NCBI RefSeq assembly: GCF_021389975.1
Contig: NZ_CP089981.1
Coordinates: 576,501 to 640,500, forward strand
Source of the DNA: Fulvivirga ulvae
Lineage (GTDB): Bacteria > Bacteroidota > Bacteroidia > Cytophagales > Cyclobacteriaceae
Length of the DNA stretch: 64,000 nucleotides
Reading direction: 5' to 3'
A program made the translations under genes and the position numbers. This document shows, in pieces, positions 46,390-55,522 of the stretch (position 1 is the first letter of the stretch; each line of letters opens with the position of its first letter). The notes below the pieces were generated by a model. That model had not been told where the DNA came from. It did not search any database and saw only the letters and a list, made by a program, of their open reading frames with translations.

Positions 46390-47826
46390 TCAGTTTCTCT
46401 GGTATTCAACTGCACCTATATCAATACTCTGACCGGCTTTCCGGTTGTTCAGCATATAATCAGCCAAGACGTTGGGGTCGCTGACGGTAATTCCGGCATC
46501 GATCAGCGAGCTGTTGTCCGTAGGCGAAAAGTCATACTGATCAGGGTTTGCGAGGTCGGCTTCGGTTATATCCATCAGCTCAAGGTTATTGTCTATATTC
46601 AGGCTTATTTCGTCATTTAGCTTATTGTGAAGCCCACCTGTGATATTGACCAGTAAATTATTATTGAATACATTGTTTATGCTCAGCTTCGAATTCATGT
46701 AGATGGCATACTCGCCTACGTTATACATGGTATTGTTGACCACCACATAACTTTTACCAGCCGGAGGTTCTCTGTCTCCGATGTGTACTCCATCTCTGGC
46801 ACAATCCACAATTACATTGCTAAATACCTTATTGGCAAAACCATTGATAAATATGGCACTTCCTGTACCTCCTTTGATCAGGTTGCTAAATATACTGCCG
46901 GTAGTACCAGGATTGATCTGGATCCCGGATTGATGCACCTGGATATTTTTGAGTCCGTAGTTTATCACTACGTTGTTATAAATCTCACACCCGAGCACTG
47001 CTCCACCAACCTGAATACCATCCTGCCCAACATTTTCAACAATGTTATTATAAACCTTGACACCTTCAAGCTGAGGCTCAAGCAAAACAAGGCTCGGGCA
47101 GTCTGCTATCGGAGGGAAATTGGTATGCCAGTGTGAGCCTCCTATGTAGAATCCCTCTCCCTCAACGTCGTGAATATAGTTATGATGTACGACGGTATTT
47201 TTTTGAGTGAAGGTGCCCCGGTTGGTGCTTCCATCACATACCGGCCTGGTTCGTGCTGAAATTGCCGGACCGGCTACATTAGTGATCTCAACGTGGTCTA
47301 TTTCGAAATTAGTGGCCGCCAGTTCGGCTACAATGCCAAATGGGCTTCCCTGGGAAACTTTTATTCCATAGTCATCAGTAGACCCGGTGCCGGTCAAACG
47401 CACGTGACTCAGAGTATGCAATTTTATTGCAGGTACATTATCCGCTATATCTACCTGTCCATCGCAATTTGTTATGATGTACGGTTTGTCAGCAGTACCA
47501 TAAAAATTTCTGAAGATCAGCGAGTTTCGTCTGCCAGCGCGGATACCAATTACAGCACCCTGGGGCAGCTTCAGGTCATTGTTATCAATTATCTGCATGT
47601 CAGCTTCCACAATAAAGTCGCAGTCAGCACATGCCTTGGACGAATATTGGCAGGAATTGTTATCGAAAGAAAATCCAGCAGATTTATTGGAAGCCAGAAC
47701 ATCTGTACAGTTGGCCAAAACACCGGTTTTAGGCAGCAACTCGTAACGCGTGACATCAACATTTTCATCTGAACCACAAGCCGTGATGATGATAAGTAAA
47801 GTAAGTAGCGGGACAATGTTTTTCAT
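46390..47826 (-). CDS. Right-handed parallel beta-helix lipoprotein (copy A)
   Basis: The 478-residue product has a lipoprotein signal (MKNIVPLLTLLIIITAC, Cys17), a short Cys-rich stretch (NSCQYSSKACADCDF) of the CTD-NxCQY type seen in marine Bacteroidota surface proteins, and a long parallel beta-helix with Asn ladders (VKVYNNIVENVGQDGIQVGG, IFSNLIKGGTGSAIFINGF). This fold occurs in polysaccharide lyases and glycan-binding proteins. No catalytic set could be assigned. A closely related copy lies upstream (48166-49644). A role in polysaccharide binding or cleavage at the cell surface is inferred. Confidence 0.8.
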   Translation of the reverse strand: MKNIVPLLTLLIIITACGSDENVDVTRYELLPKTGVLANCTDVLASNKSAGFSFDNNSCQYSSKACADCDFIVEADMQIIDNNDLKLPQGAVIGIRAGRRNSLIFRNFYGTADKPYIITNCDGQVDIADNVPAIKLHTLSHVRLTGTGSTDDYGIKVSQGSPFGIVAELAATNFEIDHVEITNVAGPAISARTRPVCDGSTNRGTFTQKNTVVHHNYIHDVEGEGFYIGGSHWHTNFPPIADCPSLVLLEPQLEGVKVYNNIVENVGQDGIQVGGAVLGCEIYNNVVINYGLKNIQVHQSGIQINPGTTGSIFSNLIKGGTGSAIFINGFANKVFSNVIVDCARDGVHIGDREPPAGKSYVVVNNTMYNVGEYAIYMNSKLSINNVFNNNLLVNITGGLHNKLNDEISLNIDNNLELMDITEADLANPDQYDFSPTDNSSLIDAGITVSDPNVLADYMLNNRKAGQSIDIGAVEYQRN

Positions 47827-48165
47827 TAGATTTTGTTGGTTTCGCCTGTATCTCTTTTATTTTCCGTTTTCTCTTACCCTTTGATTTGGGGAGCAAAGGC
47901 TTTAATTCAATTTTAATTCTGTAATCCTGATTTTCTACCCGGGATAACTAACGGATCAGCTAAAGAATATTTTATGAATTCCGACTAAGATTGAAACAAT
48001 AATACAATTTATAACAAATTTCGTAAATTATAATATTTTTTAAGTACAACTTTGGCAATATTCTAGTTATTTTAAAATAGTAAGCTGCTATTAACCTCAG
48101 TACAAAAACAGGTACTTCATACATCGACTAACAGCAGCACTTACTACTTTCTGAATTACAACGTT
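47827..48165. other. Gap between the two beta-helix genes
   Basis: This 339-bp stretch is AT-rich, above all 48000-48080, and shows no gene. It probably contains the promoter of copy A, but no TAnnTTTG element on the minus strand was found. Confidence 0.5.
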
Positions 48166-49644
48166 TTAATCTACCTGTTTCTCAAACGCACCTATATCTA
48201 CCTGCTCTCCTGATTTCCTGAGTTGAAACAAGTAATCGCTGGTGATGTTGATATTGTCTATTTGCTCCATACCTAAGCCGCCATCAAATATTGGGCTACC
48301 TTCTACCGGCGAAAAATCAAGATTTTGAGGATTTTCAAATACAGCCTCTTCTATACCATTACCTAAAAAGTTGTTGCTTACATCAAAATCCATGTTATTA
48401 TCGAATTTATAAATGTCTCCGGAGGTATTGATGAGTACATTATTGTAGAACACATTATCCACGCTGAGCTTTGAGTTCATCTTAACACCGTAACCGTCTA
48501 TATTTACAAGGGTATTGTTTACAATCCGATAACTCATACCTGCCGGTGGATTTCTGTCACCGATTTGTATGGCATCTTTGGAGCAATCTAAAATAAGGTT
48601 ATTATAAACCTGGTTATCATATCCATTGATAAAAATAGCCCTGCCAGTGCCTCCTTTGATAAAATTATTGTACACTTCCCCTGTCGTACCCGGGTTTATC
48701 TGGATTCCTGACTGGTGAATTGTAATGTTTTGCAAGCCATAGTTTATGATTTGATTGTTGTAAATCTGACAGTCTTTGGTGGCACTTCCGACCTGAATAC
48801 CGTCTCGGCCGGTATTTTCCACACGGTTGTTATAGATGCGGACTCCTTCGAGCTCAGGCTCATATAAAATTTTTCCGGAACACTCACTTATGGCAGGGAA
48901 ACTGGTATGCCAGTGAGACCCTCCTATATACATGGCTTCGTCTGCCACATCATGAATGTAGTTATGATGAATAATTGTATTCCGCTGTATGAAAGTACCT
49001 CTGTTTGTGCTGCCATCGCATACCGGCCTGGTACGGGCAGCGATGCCGGCACTCCTGGTACCTTTTACCTCAAGGTGATCAATCTCAAAATCAGTGGTGC
49101 CCAGCTCGGCAACCACGCCAAAAGGTCTTGTGCCAGCCACCACGATCCCATAATCATCGGTAGAGCCTGTACCGGTGAGCCGGATATGGCTGCTGTTATG
49201 AAGTTTTATCCCTGGCAGATCTCCGGTGATCTTAACAGGCCCGTCGCAATTAATAAAGATAAATGGCTGATCAGCAGTGCCATGAAAATTTCTGAAGATG
49301 ACAGGTTCACGGCCGCCGCTTTTTATACCAATAGTAGATCCCGGAGGTAAGCCGATCCAGGCATTGTCAATTACCTTATCGCCAGCCCGAACCACATAGT
49401 CGCAATCAGCACACGAAGTGGGTGTGTACTGGCACGTGTTGTTGTCATAGGAGGCCCCACCTGAATTAATAGCCCGAGAATCGGTACAACCTGCTACTTC
49501 CCCAGCCTGGAAGACCGCTGCCTCCTCAGGTGCATTTTCGCCAGCCAGGGATGAGTCTGCCAGAAGTTCATCTTCCGTACAGCCAATAAAAACAATAATG
49601 ATGAAACAAAACATAAAAAGCCGGGTTAACCATGACTTAGTCAT
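48166..49644 (-). CDS. Right-handed parallel beta-helix lipoprotein (copy B)
   Basis: Paralogue of copy A with the same layout: lipobox (FIIIVFIGC), a GCTDSRAINSGGASYDNNTC motif, CQYTPTSCADCDY, then the beta-helix. The two share long identical runs such as ARTRPVCDGSTNRGTF, IGGSHWHT and HQSGIQINPGTTG, which shows a tandem duplication. The start at 49644 was chosen over one seven codons upstream because it shortens the charged region before the signal. It is single on its strand with a 339-bp gap to copy A. Catalytic residues are not apparent. Confidence 0.8.
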   Translation of the reverse strand: MTKSWLTRLFMFCFIIIVFIGCTEDELLADSSLAGENAPEEAAVFQAGEVAGCTDSRAINSGGASYDNNTCQYTPTSCADCDYVVRAGDKVIDNAWIGLPPGSTIGIKSGGREPVIFRNFHGTADQPFIFINCDGPVKITGDLPGIKLHNSSHIRLTGTGSTDDYGIVVAGTRPFGVVAELGTTDFEIDHLEVKGTRSAGIAARTRPVCDGSTNRGTFIQRNTIIHHNYIHDVADEAMYIGGSHWHTSFPAISECSGKILYEPELEGVRIYNNRVENTGRDGIQVGSATKDCQIYNNQIINYGLQNITIHQSGIQINPGTTGEVYNNFIKGGTGRAIFINGYDNQVYNNLILDCSKDAIQIGDRNPPAGMSYRIVNNTLVNIDGYGVKMNSKLSVDNVFYNNVLINTSGDIYKFDNNMDFDVSNNFLGNGIEEAVFENPQNLDFSPVEGSPIFDGGLGMEQIDNINITSDYLFQLRKSGEQVDIGAFEKQVD

Positions 49645-49665
49645 GGAAACAAAAAAATCAGACAT

Positions 49666-50054
49666 GTTTTAAAAATAATTTAGTTTAAAAAATAATTTGC
49701 TCGCCCTACTTCCCTTCTCAATTGATCTAAAGAGGACATAAAAAATTCTACAGTATCCCAAACATTGAGCGGTAACAGTAAGTGCGGAGTAAGTGTCGGG
49801 TTATCGATTAACAGAAGATATAACAGAGGAATTGTTTGCTGCATCGACGGATGGATGAACAAGGGATTATAATTCTTATTTTTAAACATTAGCCATTGGC
49901 TATAATGCAAGTTTCAATTAGTATCTGAATTGTAGTAGTACCGGCCCGGAGCCAATTGGATGGTTGTAGAAAACCCCGGCAACATGGCGGCTGGTCGGTA
50001 CCAGGCTGTGTTTAATTAACCTTTGCGAGGTTGCCGAGGTTTATAAGTTCTGAT
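49666..50054. other. Gap between beta-helix copy B and the TonB-receptor gene
   Basis: The 389 bp hold no gene that can be supported; a 76-codon frame at 49680-49910 (minus) has low-complexity composition and no recognisable features. The part at 49977-50036 is GC-richer and holds a long inverted repeat. Confidence 0.5.
49977..50036 (-). terminator. Inverted repeat after the TonB-receptor gene
   Basis: CGGCAAC (49977-49983) pairs with GTTGCCG (50030-50036), with a nested CTGGT/ACCAG dyad in the loop. Read on the minus strand it is followed by GGGGTTTTC. It is 20-80 bp after the receptor stop, so a terminator is the simplest reading. Confidence 0.45.
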
Positions 50055-52427
50055 CTAAAAATGGATGGTATACATCAAAACAGGAAGTAGTGGCAGTTGA
50101 TCGAGATATTCCACTTTGTTGGTGACGTCATTGTAGTACTGCTCAACCCTGGCAGCATTGTTCGTCACATTTTGTATATCAAGTTTCAACTCCTGGCTGG
50201 TCCTTTTTCTATCCACTCTATAGGTAATACTCAGATTGGTAAGAAAAACGTCGTCGCCTTCAAAAGAATATGCCCGATCTTCAAGCCATACGGCCTCGTC
50301 CTGAGCAATGGAAGCTTCTGCATCCAGGGGTGTAAACTTTCTGGCCCCCAGCAAAGAGGCCTTCATATTCAAACCAAGAACCTTTTTCTTTCCGCTTTTA
50401 CTGCCCAGAGCAAACTCTTTACCTACCAGCACATTTCCTGCATAATTGCCATTGAAGCGGCTGTCTCTTTCTATTCCATCCATACCTTTATATTTTGAAT
50501 CATAAAGTGATGCTGTAACCATGAAGAAATAGCTATCTGCAAAATAGCGCTCCAATGTAAGCTCAAGGCCGATATTTTCACCCGTACCCTCATTGACCAG
50601 TTTGCGGTCGGTAAACCATTCTACCTGATTCAGCAATGAATATGAGCTGTTTGGTTTGTCTTCAACAGGTATGTTGTATAAGTGCTGGTAGTAGGCTTCC
50701 ATTTTCAGGAGAAGGTTATTTCCAAGTTTATTTTCATAGCCTATAACATAATGCTGCGCCTTGGAAAAATCTATTCCTGTATTTGGCATTGAGGTATTAC
50801 CCGATTCATCTGCAACTATGCTGTAATAGTTGGTCAGAGACTCCATTTTGCCATGTATACCCCATCCCACCGAAATGGCCTGGCGTGGACGAAACTGCCA
50901 CCGTACACTGACCCGGGGCTCAATAGAGGCATTACTGTTTAGTGTCGTCCCCTGGGCATGCAGGCCGCTTACTACGGTTACATCTTCCCACGGGCGGTAT
51001 TTCCAGCTAGCAAAGCCCTGGTAATGTGCTGCATCCTTACTGACATCTTGATTAACCACATACATTTCAGGCTCCTTATCATAATATTGACTGTAAAACT
51101 CAAAATTGTGAAAGGTGTAGATCAGGCCCGTTTGAAGGTTATGTCTGGCGTTAAATTTATGGTTTAGTGTGGTGGCACCCTTAAGGGAATACTTATCCAG
51201 CCGGGCATCATCAAGCATTACCAGTCTTTGCTGACTGTCCGGCTCCTGTCCAAGGTACCCGCTGCCATTTTTTGAAACAGAAACACTGTTTTGAAGATAT
51301 GTTGCAGAGCTTAGAGGTAAATATTGTGTAACACCAACCACTCCCATATCAGCCTGATAGTCGCCTTGATGCAGGAGTTTATCCTCGTCCTCTTCATCAT
51401 ATTCTTTAGTAAGTATATTACTCTTGCCTCCCAGTCCAAACACTGAAAAAGTACCTAAACGCTTAGTAGGAAGGTGCACCTTAAAAGAAAGGTCCTGATA
51501 TTTAGGTATTCCGTCAAAATCCAAAACGCCTAATTCGCTAAGTAGTGTAAGGGTTGAATATCTGTAATTTACAAGAAATGATGCTTTGCCTTCTTTGGAC
51601 AGTGGCCCCTCTGCGGTAGCTGCTGTCCCGAGTATACCTATCGATACGCTATACTCATGTTCCTCATTATTTCCTTTCCTTAGCCTCATATCAAACACTC
51701 CGGAAAGTGCATTGCCATACTCAGGCGCAAACGCACCGGAATAGAACTCGGAATTGGAAAGCATTTCGCTATTTAAAGCATTTATAGGTCCGCCTGTCGC
51801 ACCTTCATCAGAAAAATGGTTGGGATTAGGTATTTCAATCCCTTCCAGCCTCCATTGAATCCCTCTGGGAGAATTACCCCTGACCACAATAAAATTATTT
51901 CCTGAGGCATCACCCGTTACTCCGGCATAGCCTGAGACCATCCTGGCCGGATCATTTAAAGACCCTGCATATCGTTTTGTTTCTTCTACGGTAAAGCCTC
52001 TTGCACTTACTAATGCCATTTCATTGGCTATTTCTGATTTATCCTTATCGGCTTTGATCACTATTTCATCCATACTTGTAAGGGACTCCTGCATAACAAG
52101 GTCGAGTACTACTTCTTTAGCCGATGTAACCAGTATATTTGGCAGTATCACATCTTCATAACCTATATAAGTGATCTTTAGGCTTACCCGTCCTACGGGC
52201 ACGTTTTCAATTCTAAAGTCGCCATTCAGATCGGTACTAGCGCCCATTATCGGCTCAGTATCAAGTATCAACACATTAGCCCCCGGCAATGGTGTTCTGG
52301 AATCTTTGTCAATTACTTTGCCACGTACTGTTTGGTTTAGTTCCTGTGCCTTCAGAACTGTGATCAATGAAAAGCTCAGAAAAATAATGAGAGCAATTAA
52401 TATTTTAACTTGTTGTTTGTGGATCAT
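50055..52427 (-). CDS. TonB-dependent outer-membrane receptor without STN domain
   Basis: The 790-residue product has a signal peptide (about 1-28, ending LKAQ), a carboxypeptidase-like domain (about 33-118, VRGKVIDKDSRTPLPGANVL), a plug (about 125-245, FIVVRGNSPRGIQWRLEG) and a barrel that ends VLMYTIHF. It is shorter than SusC proteins, and no SusD gene is nearby, so the ligand may be a peptide, metal complex or small glycan. The STN signalling domain is missing here but present in the next gene upstream. It is the last of a sigma/anti-sigma/STN/receptor series, 102 bp after the STN gene. Confidence 0.9.
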   Translation of the reverse strand: MIHKQQVKILIALIIFLSFSLITVLKAQELNQTVRGKVIDKDSRTPLPGANVLILDTEPIMGASTDLNGDFRIENVPVGRVSLKITYIGYEDVILPNILVTSAKEVVLDLVMQESLTSMDEIVIKADKDKSEIANEMALVSARGFTVEETKRYAGSLNDPARMVSGYAGVTGDASGNNFIVVRGNSPRGIQWRLEGIEIPNPNHFSDEGATGGPINALNSEMLSNSEFYSGAFAPEYGNALSGVFDMRLRKGNNEEHEYSVSIGILGTAATAEGPLSKEGKASFLVNYRYSTLTLLSELGVLDFDGIPKYQDLSFKVHLPTKRLGTFSVFGLGGKSNILTKEYDEEDEDKLLHQGDYQADMGVVGVTQYLPLSSATYLQNSVSVSKNGSGYLGQEPDSQQRLVMLDDARLDKYSLKGATTLNHKFNARHNLQTGLIYTFHNFEFYSQYYDKEPEMYVVNQDVSKDAAHYQGFASWKYRPWEDVTVVSGLHAQGTTLNSNASIEPRVSVRWQFRPRQAISVGWGIHGKMESLTNYYSIVADESGNTSMPNTGIDFSKAQHYVIGYENKLGNNLLLKMEAYYQHLYNIPVEDKPNSSYSLLNQVEWFTDRKLVNEGTGENIGLELTLERYFADSYFFMVTASLYDSKYKGMDGIERDSRFNGNYAGNVLVGKEFALGSKSGKKKVLGLNMKASLLGARKFTPLDAEASIAQDEAVWLEDRAYSFEGDDVFLTNLSITYRVDRKRTSQELKLDIQNVTNNAARVEQYYNDVTNKVEYLDQLPLLPVLMYTIHF

Positions 52428-52529
52428 GTGTCTTCATTTTTTGAGTTACACATGGATGACAACCAAGTCTTCCTATACCCTTACCCGAAAATGATTATTT
52501 ATTAAAAAAAATTACTGCTGCCCGAAGGG

Positions 52530-54485
52530 TTAATAGCGGAATAGCTGGATTCCCGCTTCGCCACCTATCCACATCTGAAGTTGGGTAGTGCCATATTTTT
52601 TTTCAGCTATGGTATATGGAGCCAGGTTAGTCAGGTACTCTCCGCTGACAGGGTGTCTCCATTCTGATAACCATATGTTTATAGCAGGGCCAATGGTGAA
52701 GGCTATATTTCCCTTATGATAAACCCAACTCAAATTGATACGGTTAAGCAGGCTAACTTCTTCCTGAAGTTTCTCTTCTTCATTTACCCAAAAGGCCGTA
52801 TACTGTAGATTAAGGGACGAAACGTCGGTCAGAGCCCGCTCGGTACCAAATCCATACCCAAACCCCCACCAGCTCTTACCTTCCCAGTTGCCGTATCCGA
52901 AGGAAAAAGAATTGTAAAAATGTCTGACTCCGGTTTTAAATGACAGCTCCAATGGGAAGAGCTCATTAGATGATAGTTTTAATGCCCGGTATCCGTTTTT
53001 AACGTAGCTCAGTAAACCAATTGGCGTACCTGATGCGGAGTCCGCCAGGTTAAAAAGTGCTATCTGGCTGCTATGCGCATTTTTTGCGTAGTTGAAAATC
53101 CCTGCTATCTGAACACCGGACACCGTGGCATTCGATACATTACCCAGGCCTCCAAACTGGAGACCTTTTACATCGCCAGCCAAATTTACCAGGCCTGCTA
53201 CCTGTACCCCTTTGGCTGCTTCATCAGCCATATTTACCAAACCTGAAAACTGAACCCCCTTCACGTTTCTTCCTTTATTAAATATTCCTGCCACCTGCAC
53301 GCTCTGAACATCGCGCAGGGTAATATTGGTAAGCCCACCTAACTGAAGTCCATTGACATTCCTGATGGTCAGGTTATTGATGCCGGAGATTTGTACCCCT
53401 TTCATTTCGCCTTTCAGTACATTATTAATACCGGCAAGCTGCACTCCATTCAGAGAGTCTATTACGAGATTGTTAATACCCGAAGCCTGAAAGCCAATAA
53501 ATGCACCTCTGTTATGATTAAAAATGCCTCCCAACTGAAAGCCCCTGGTGTTACCTCCTACAAAATTACCAATGCCCCCTGCCTGCACACCTTCTACATC
53601 TTTACGGATTACATTGAAAAGTCCACCTAATTCAAATCCATTTACACCGTAAGCATAGCCCGCCATAAGGTTAACGGAAAAGTTATTTTCAACTAACCCG
53701 CTCATTTTCAGGTTTGTTCCCCACTTGGGCAGGATGGAGATCTGCCCAGGTTTATTCAATACCAGCTCAGAATTCTCTGTTCGTAAAAGTGATTTGTCAG
53801 AGACCAGTTGTTGGACAAATGATAATGACTCAACCGGCCCGGGCTGACCAACAGGCAAGGTTGTGATACTGTTTACCTGTCTGATGGTTTCCTGGGGCTG
53901 AAGCAAAATATTGATACTTTGATCTTTTCGGGGAATGAGGATAACGGTATCCTTAATGCTTTTTCGGCTAAAGGATAAGCCCAGCTGTTCAAACTCTGTA
54001 GGTACCAAAAGCGAAAAATTACCTCCCGTATCTGTAACAGCGGACACCAGACTGCTCACCTCATAAACAACTATACCTTCCAGGGGAGCATTTTGAGAAG
54101 CATGCCTAACCTTGCCCGATACATGATACCCGGTCTTCCGTTTACCAGAGGCCTTGTCTGCTGCCTTCTTTAGAAGAATAAGATGGTTTCCGCTGGTTCT
54201 GTACTCTACATCTCTGGGTAAAATATTGTCCAGAATTTTTTTTAAAGGTTCCCTTTGTGCATGGATCGAAACTTTTTGCTCAGAAGAGAGAATAGATGCA
54301 TCATAAGAAAAGGTAAAGCCGGCCTTATTTGAAAGCACGGAAAGGCTCTCTGAGAGTGATATGTCATTTGCAGTCAGGCTTATGTCTTTGTGCAGAATAT
54401 TAGTCTGCTGAGCGGTACAGCAGAAAAAATGAAGTACAAAGACAACCACTGAGCTATATTTCAGCGTGGCCTTAATCGCAACCAT
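52530..54485 (-). CDS. STN-domain protein with LA_2272-type surface repeats
   Basis: Numbered from 54485, the 651-residue product has a signal (MVAIKATLKYSSVVVFVLHF), an STN domain (about 35-106, ISLTANDISLSESLSVLSNK and KKILDNILPRDVEYRT), a carboxypeptidase-like domain (about 120-195), about twelve repeats of 15-16 residues (283-481) and a C-terminal beta-rich part that ends in an aromatic residue (LFRY). Repeats follow G(V/F/L)QxxG(I/L)xN, as in GVQVAGLVN. STN domains normally sit at the N terminus of a signalling receptor and touch FecR; here the receptor is a separate gene. The start overlaps the anti-sigma gene by 14 bp. A longer start at 54533 is possible. Confidence 0.78.
   Translation of the reverse strand: MVAIKATLKYSSVVVFVLHFFCCTAQQTNILHKDISLTANDISLSESLSVLSNKAGFTFSYDASILSSEQKVSIHAQREPLKKILDNILPRDVEYRTSGNHLILLKKAADKASGKRKTGYHVSGKVRHASQNAPLEGIVVYEVSSLVSAVTDTGGNFSLLVPTEFEQLGLSFSRKSIKDTVILIPRKDQSINILLQPQETIRQVNSITTLPVGQPGPVESLSFVQQLVSDKSLLRTENSELVLNKPGQISILPKWGTNLKMSGLVENNFSVNLMAGYAYGVNGFELGGLFNVIRKDVEGVQAGGIGNFVGGNTRGFQLGGIFNHNRGAFIGFQASGINNLVIDSLNGVQLAGINNVLKGEMKGVQISGINNLTIRNVNGLQLGGLTNITLRDVQSVQVAGIFNKGRNVKGVQFSGLVNMADEAAKGVQVAGLVNLAGDVKGLQFGGLGNVSNATVSGVQIAGIFNYAKNAHSSQIALFNLADSASGTPIGLLSYVKNGYRALKLSSNELFPLELSFKTGVRHFYNSFSFGYGNWEGKSWWGFGYGFGTERALTDVSSLNLQYTAFWVNEEEKLQEEVSLLNRINLSWVYHKGNIAFTIGPAINIWLSEWRHPVSGEYLTNLAPYTIAEKKYGTTQLQMWIGGEAGIQLFRY
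53043..53639 (-). repeat. About twelve in-frame 45-48-bp repeats coding G-[VFL]-Q-x-x-G-[IL]-x-N
   Basis: Successive units include GFELGGLFN, GVQAGGIGN, GFQLGGIFN, GVQISGINN, GVQFSGLVN and GVQIAGIFN, spaced by 15 or 16 residues. The period matches one turn of a beta-solenoid, so an elongated surface structure is likely. DNA units have diverged, so slippage between copies is old. Confidence 0.8.
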
Positions 54486-55482
54486 GGCCTGAAACGACAA
54501 AGCGACCTTCTTCTTGGATGGTGGTAAATCCAAAATTTGCGTCTATAATCTCAAAAACATGCTCAACAGGCTCTTTATAAAACTTTCCGGTCAGTCTGCA
54601 ATTTAAAATTTCAGGATTTTCAACATCGATGGATATCTGGTAAGCTCGCTCTAATGTTGAGAAAACCGCCTCCAGAGACTGTTTTTCAAATGCTATGGTT
54701 TTCGACATCCAAAAAATATCATTAGGGTTATAACGCTGCATTCCTGAAAACTCCCGCTTGTTCTTGCTGACGGAGATGTATTCTCCAGCCTGAAGTATTG
54801 TTTCCTTACCGTGACTTGTGACCTGTACAATGCCTTCTTCCACCCCTACTTCGATAATGCCAAGGCTGTCGTAGTTGCGTACGTAGAAGGAAGTACCCAA
54901 AACCTTTACTGTAGTACCATCCGTATCAATTATAAATGGCCTCATGTTATCCTTTACTACATCAAAAAAGGCTTCTCCCTTCAGAGTTACCAGACGTTCG
55001 CTTTTTGAGAAATTTTCGTTGAAAGTGACCGTTGAGTTAACATTCAGGGAAACCTGCGAGCCGTCTGGCAGAGTATCCGATTTTACCATCTCCTTTGATG
55101 CAATCACCATTTCGCTGGCAACTGGTGATTTTACTAATGACTGATAAACCAGGAAAACAACTAAGCCCAGGACAAGAAGGGCAGCGACACGTGACAGATA
55201 GAAGTATAATTGTCTGCCTTCCGGTTTTAACTGATCCTCCTGCTGCTGATCAATTTGTTGCTTAAGCTTGCTCCATGCCCTGTCTACATCAACATCCGCT
55301 TCCCGGGGTGAAATGTCCGGACCGGCATATTCCCAAAGGGTCTTTAGCTTTTCAAAATACTGCCTGTTCGTATCTGACTGGTCAATCCACTGCTCAACAG
55401 TTTTCCTGTCATTGGCATCTACCTCACCTGACATATACGAAGCCAGTAATTCGTCATCTATATTTACACGTTCATTTCTCAT
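54472..55482 (-). CDS. FecR-family anti-sigma factor
   Basis: Single-pass inner-membrane regulator of 336 residues. The N-terminal cytoplasmic part (about 1-90) begins with an ELLASYMSGEVDAND motif that binds the sigma factor; a membrane segment follows (about 93-112), then the periplasmic FecR domain (about 130-225, KSDTLPDGSQVSLNVNSTVTF) and a DUF4974 domain (about 255-330, FEKQSLEAVFSTLERAYQIS). It receives the signal from an STN domain, here encoded by the next gene, which overlaps it by 14 bp. Proteolysis by RseP-type proteases is usual in the pathway. Confidence 0.94.
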   Translation of the reverse strand: MRNERVNIDDELLASYMSGEVDANDRKTVEQWIDQSDTNRQYFEKLKTLWEYAGPDISPREADVDVDRAWSKLKQQIDQQQEDQLKPEGRQLYFYLSRVAALLVLGLVVFLVYQSLVKSPVASEMVIASKEMVKSDTLPDGSQVSLNVNSTVTFNENFSKSERLVTLKGEAFFDVVKDNMRPFIIDTDGTTVKVLGTSFYVRNYDSLGIIEVGVEEGIVQVTSHGKETILQAGEYISVSKNKREFSGMQRYNPNDIFWMSKTIAFEKQSLEAVFSTLERAYQISIDVENPEILNCRLTGKFYKEPVEHVFEIIDANFGFTTIQEEGRFVVSGHGCD

Positions 55483-55522
55483 TATCTTGTATACATACTG
55501 ACAACTTAACTACCATTTAACC

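Noticed and set aside
49680..49910. 76-codon frame on the minus strand
   Set aside because: Composition is unlike real proteins here, and no start context or family was seen.
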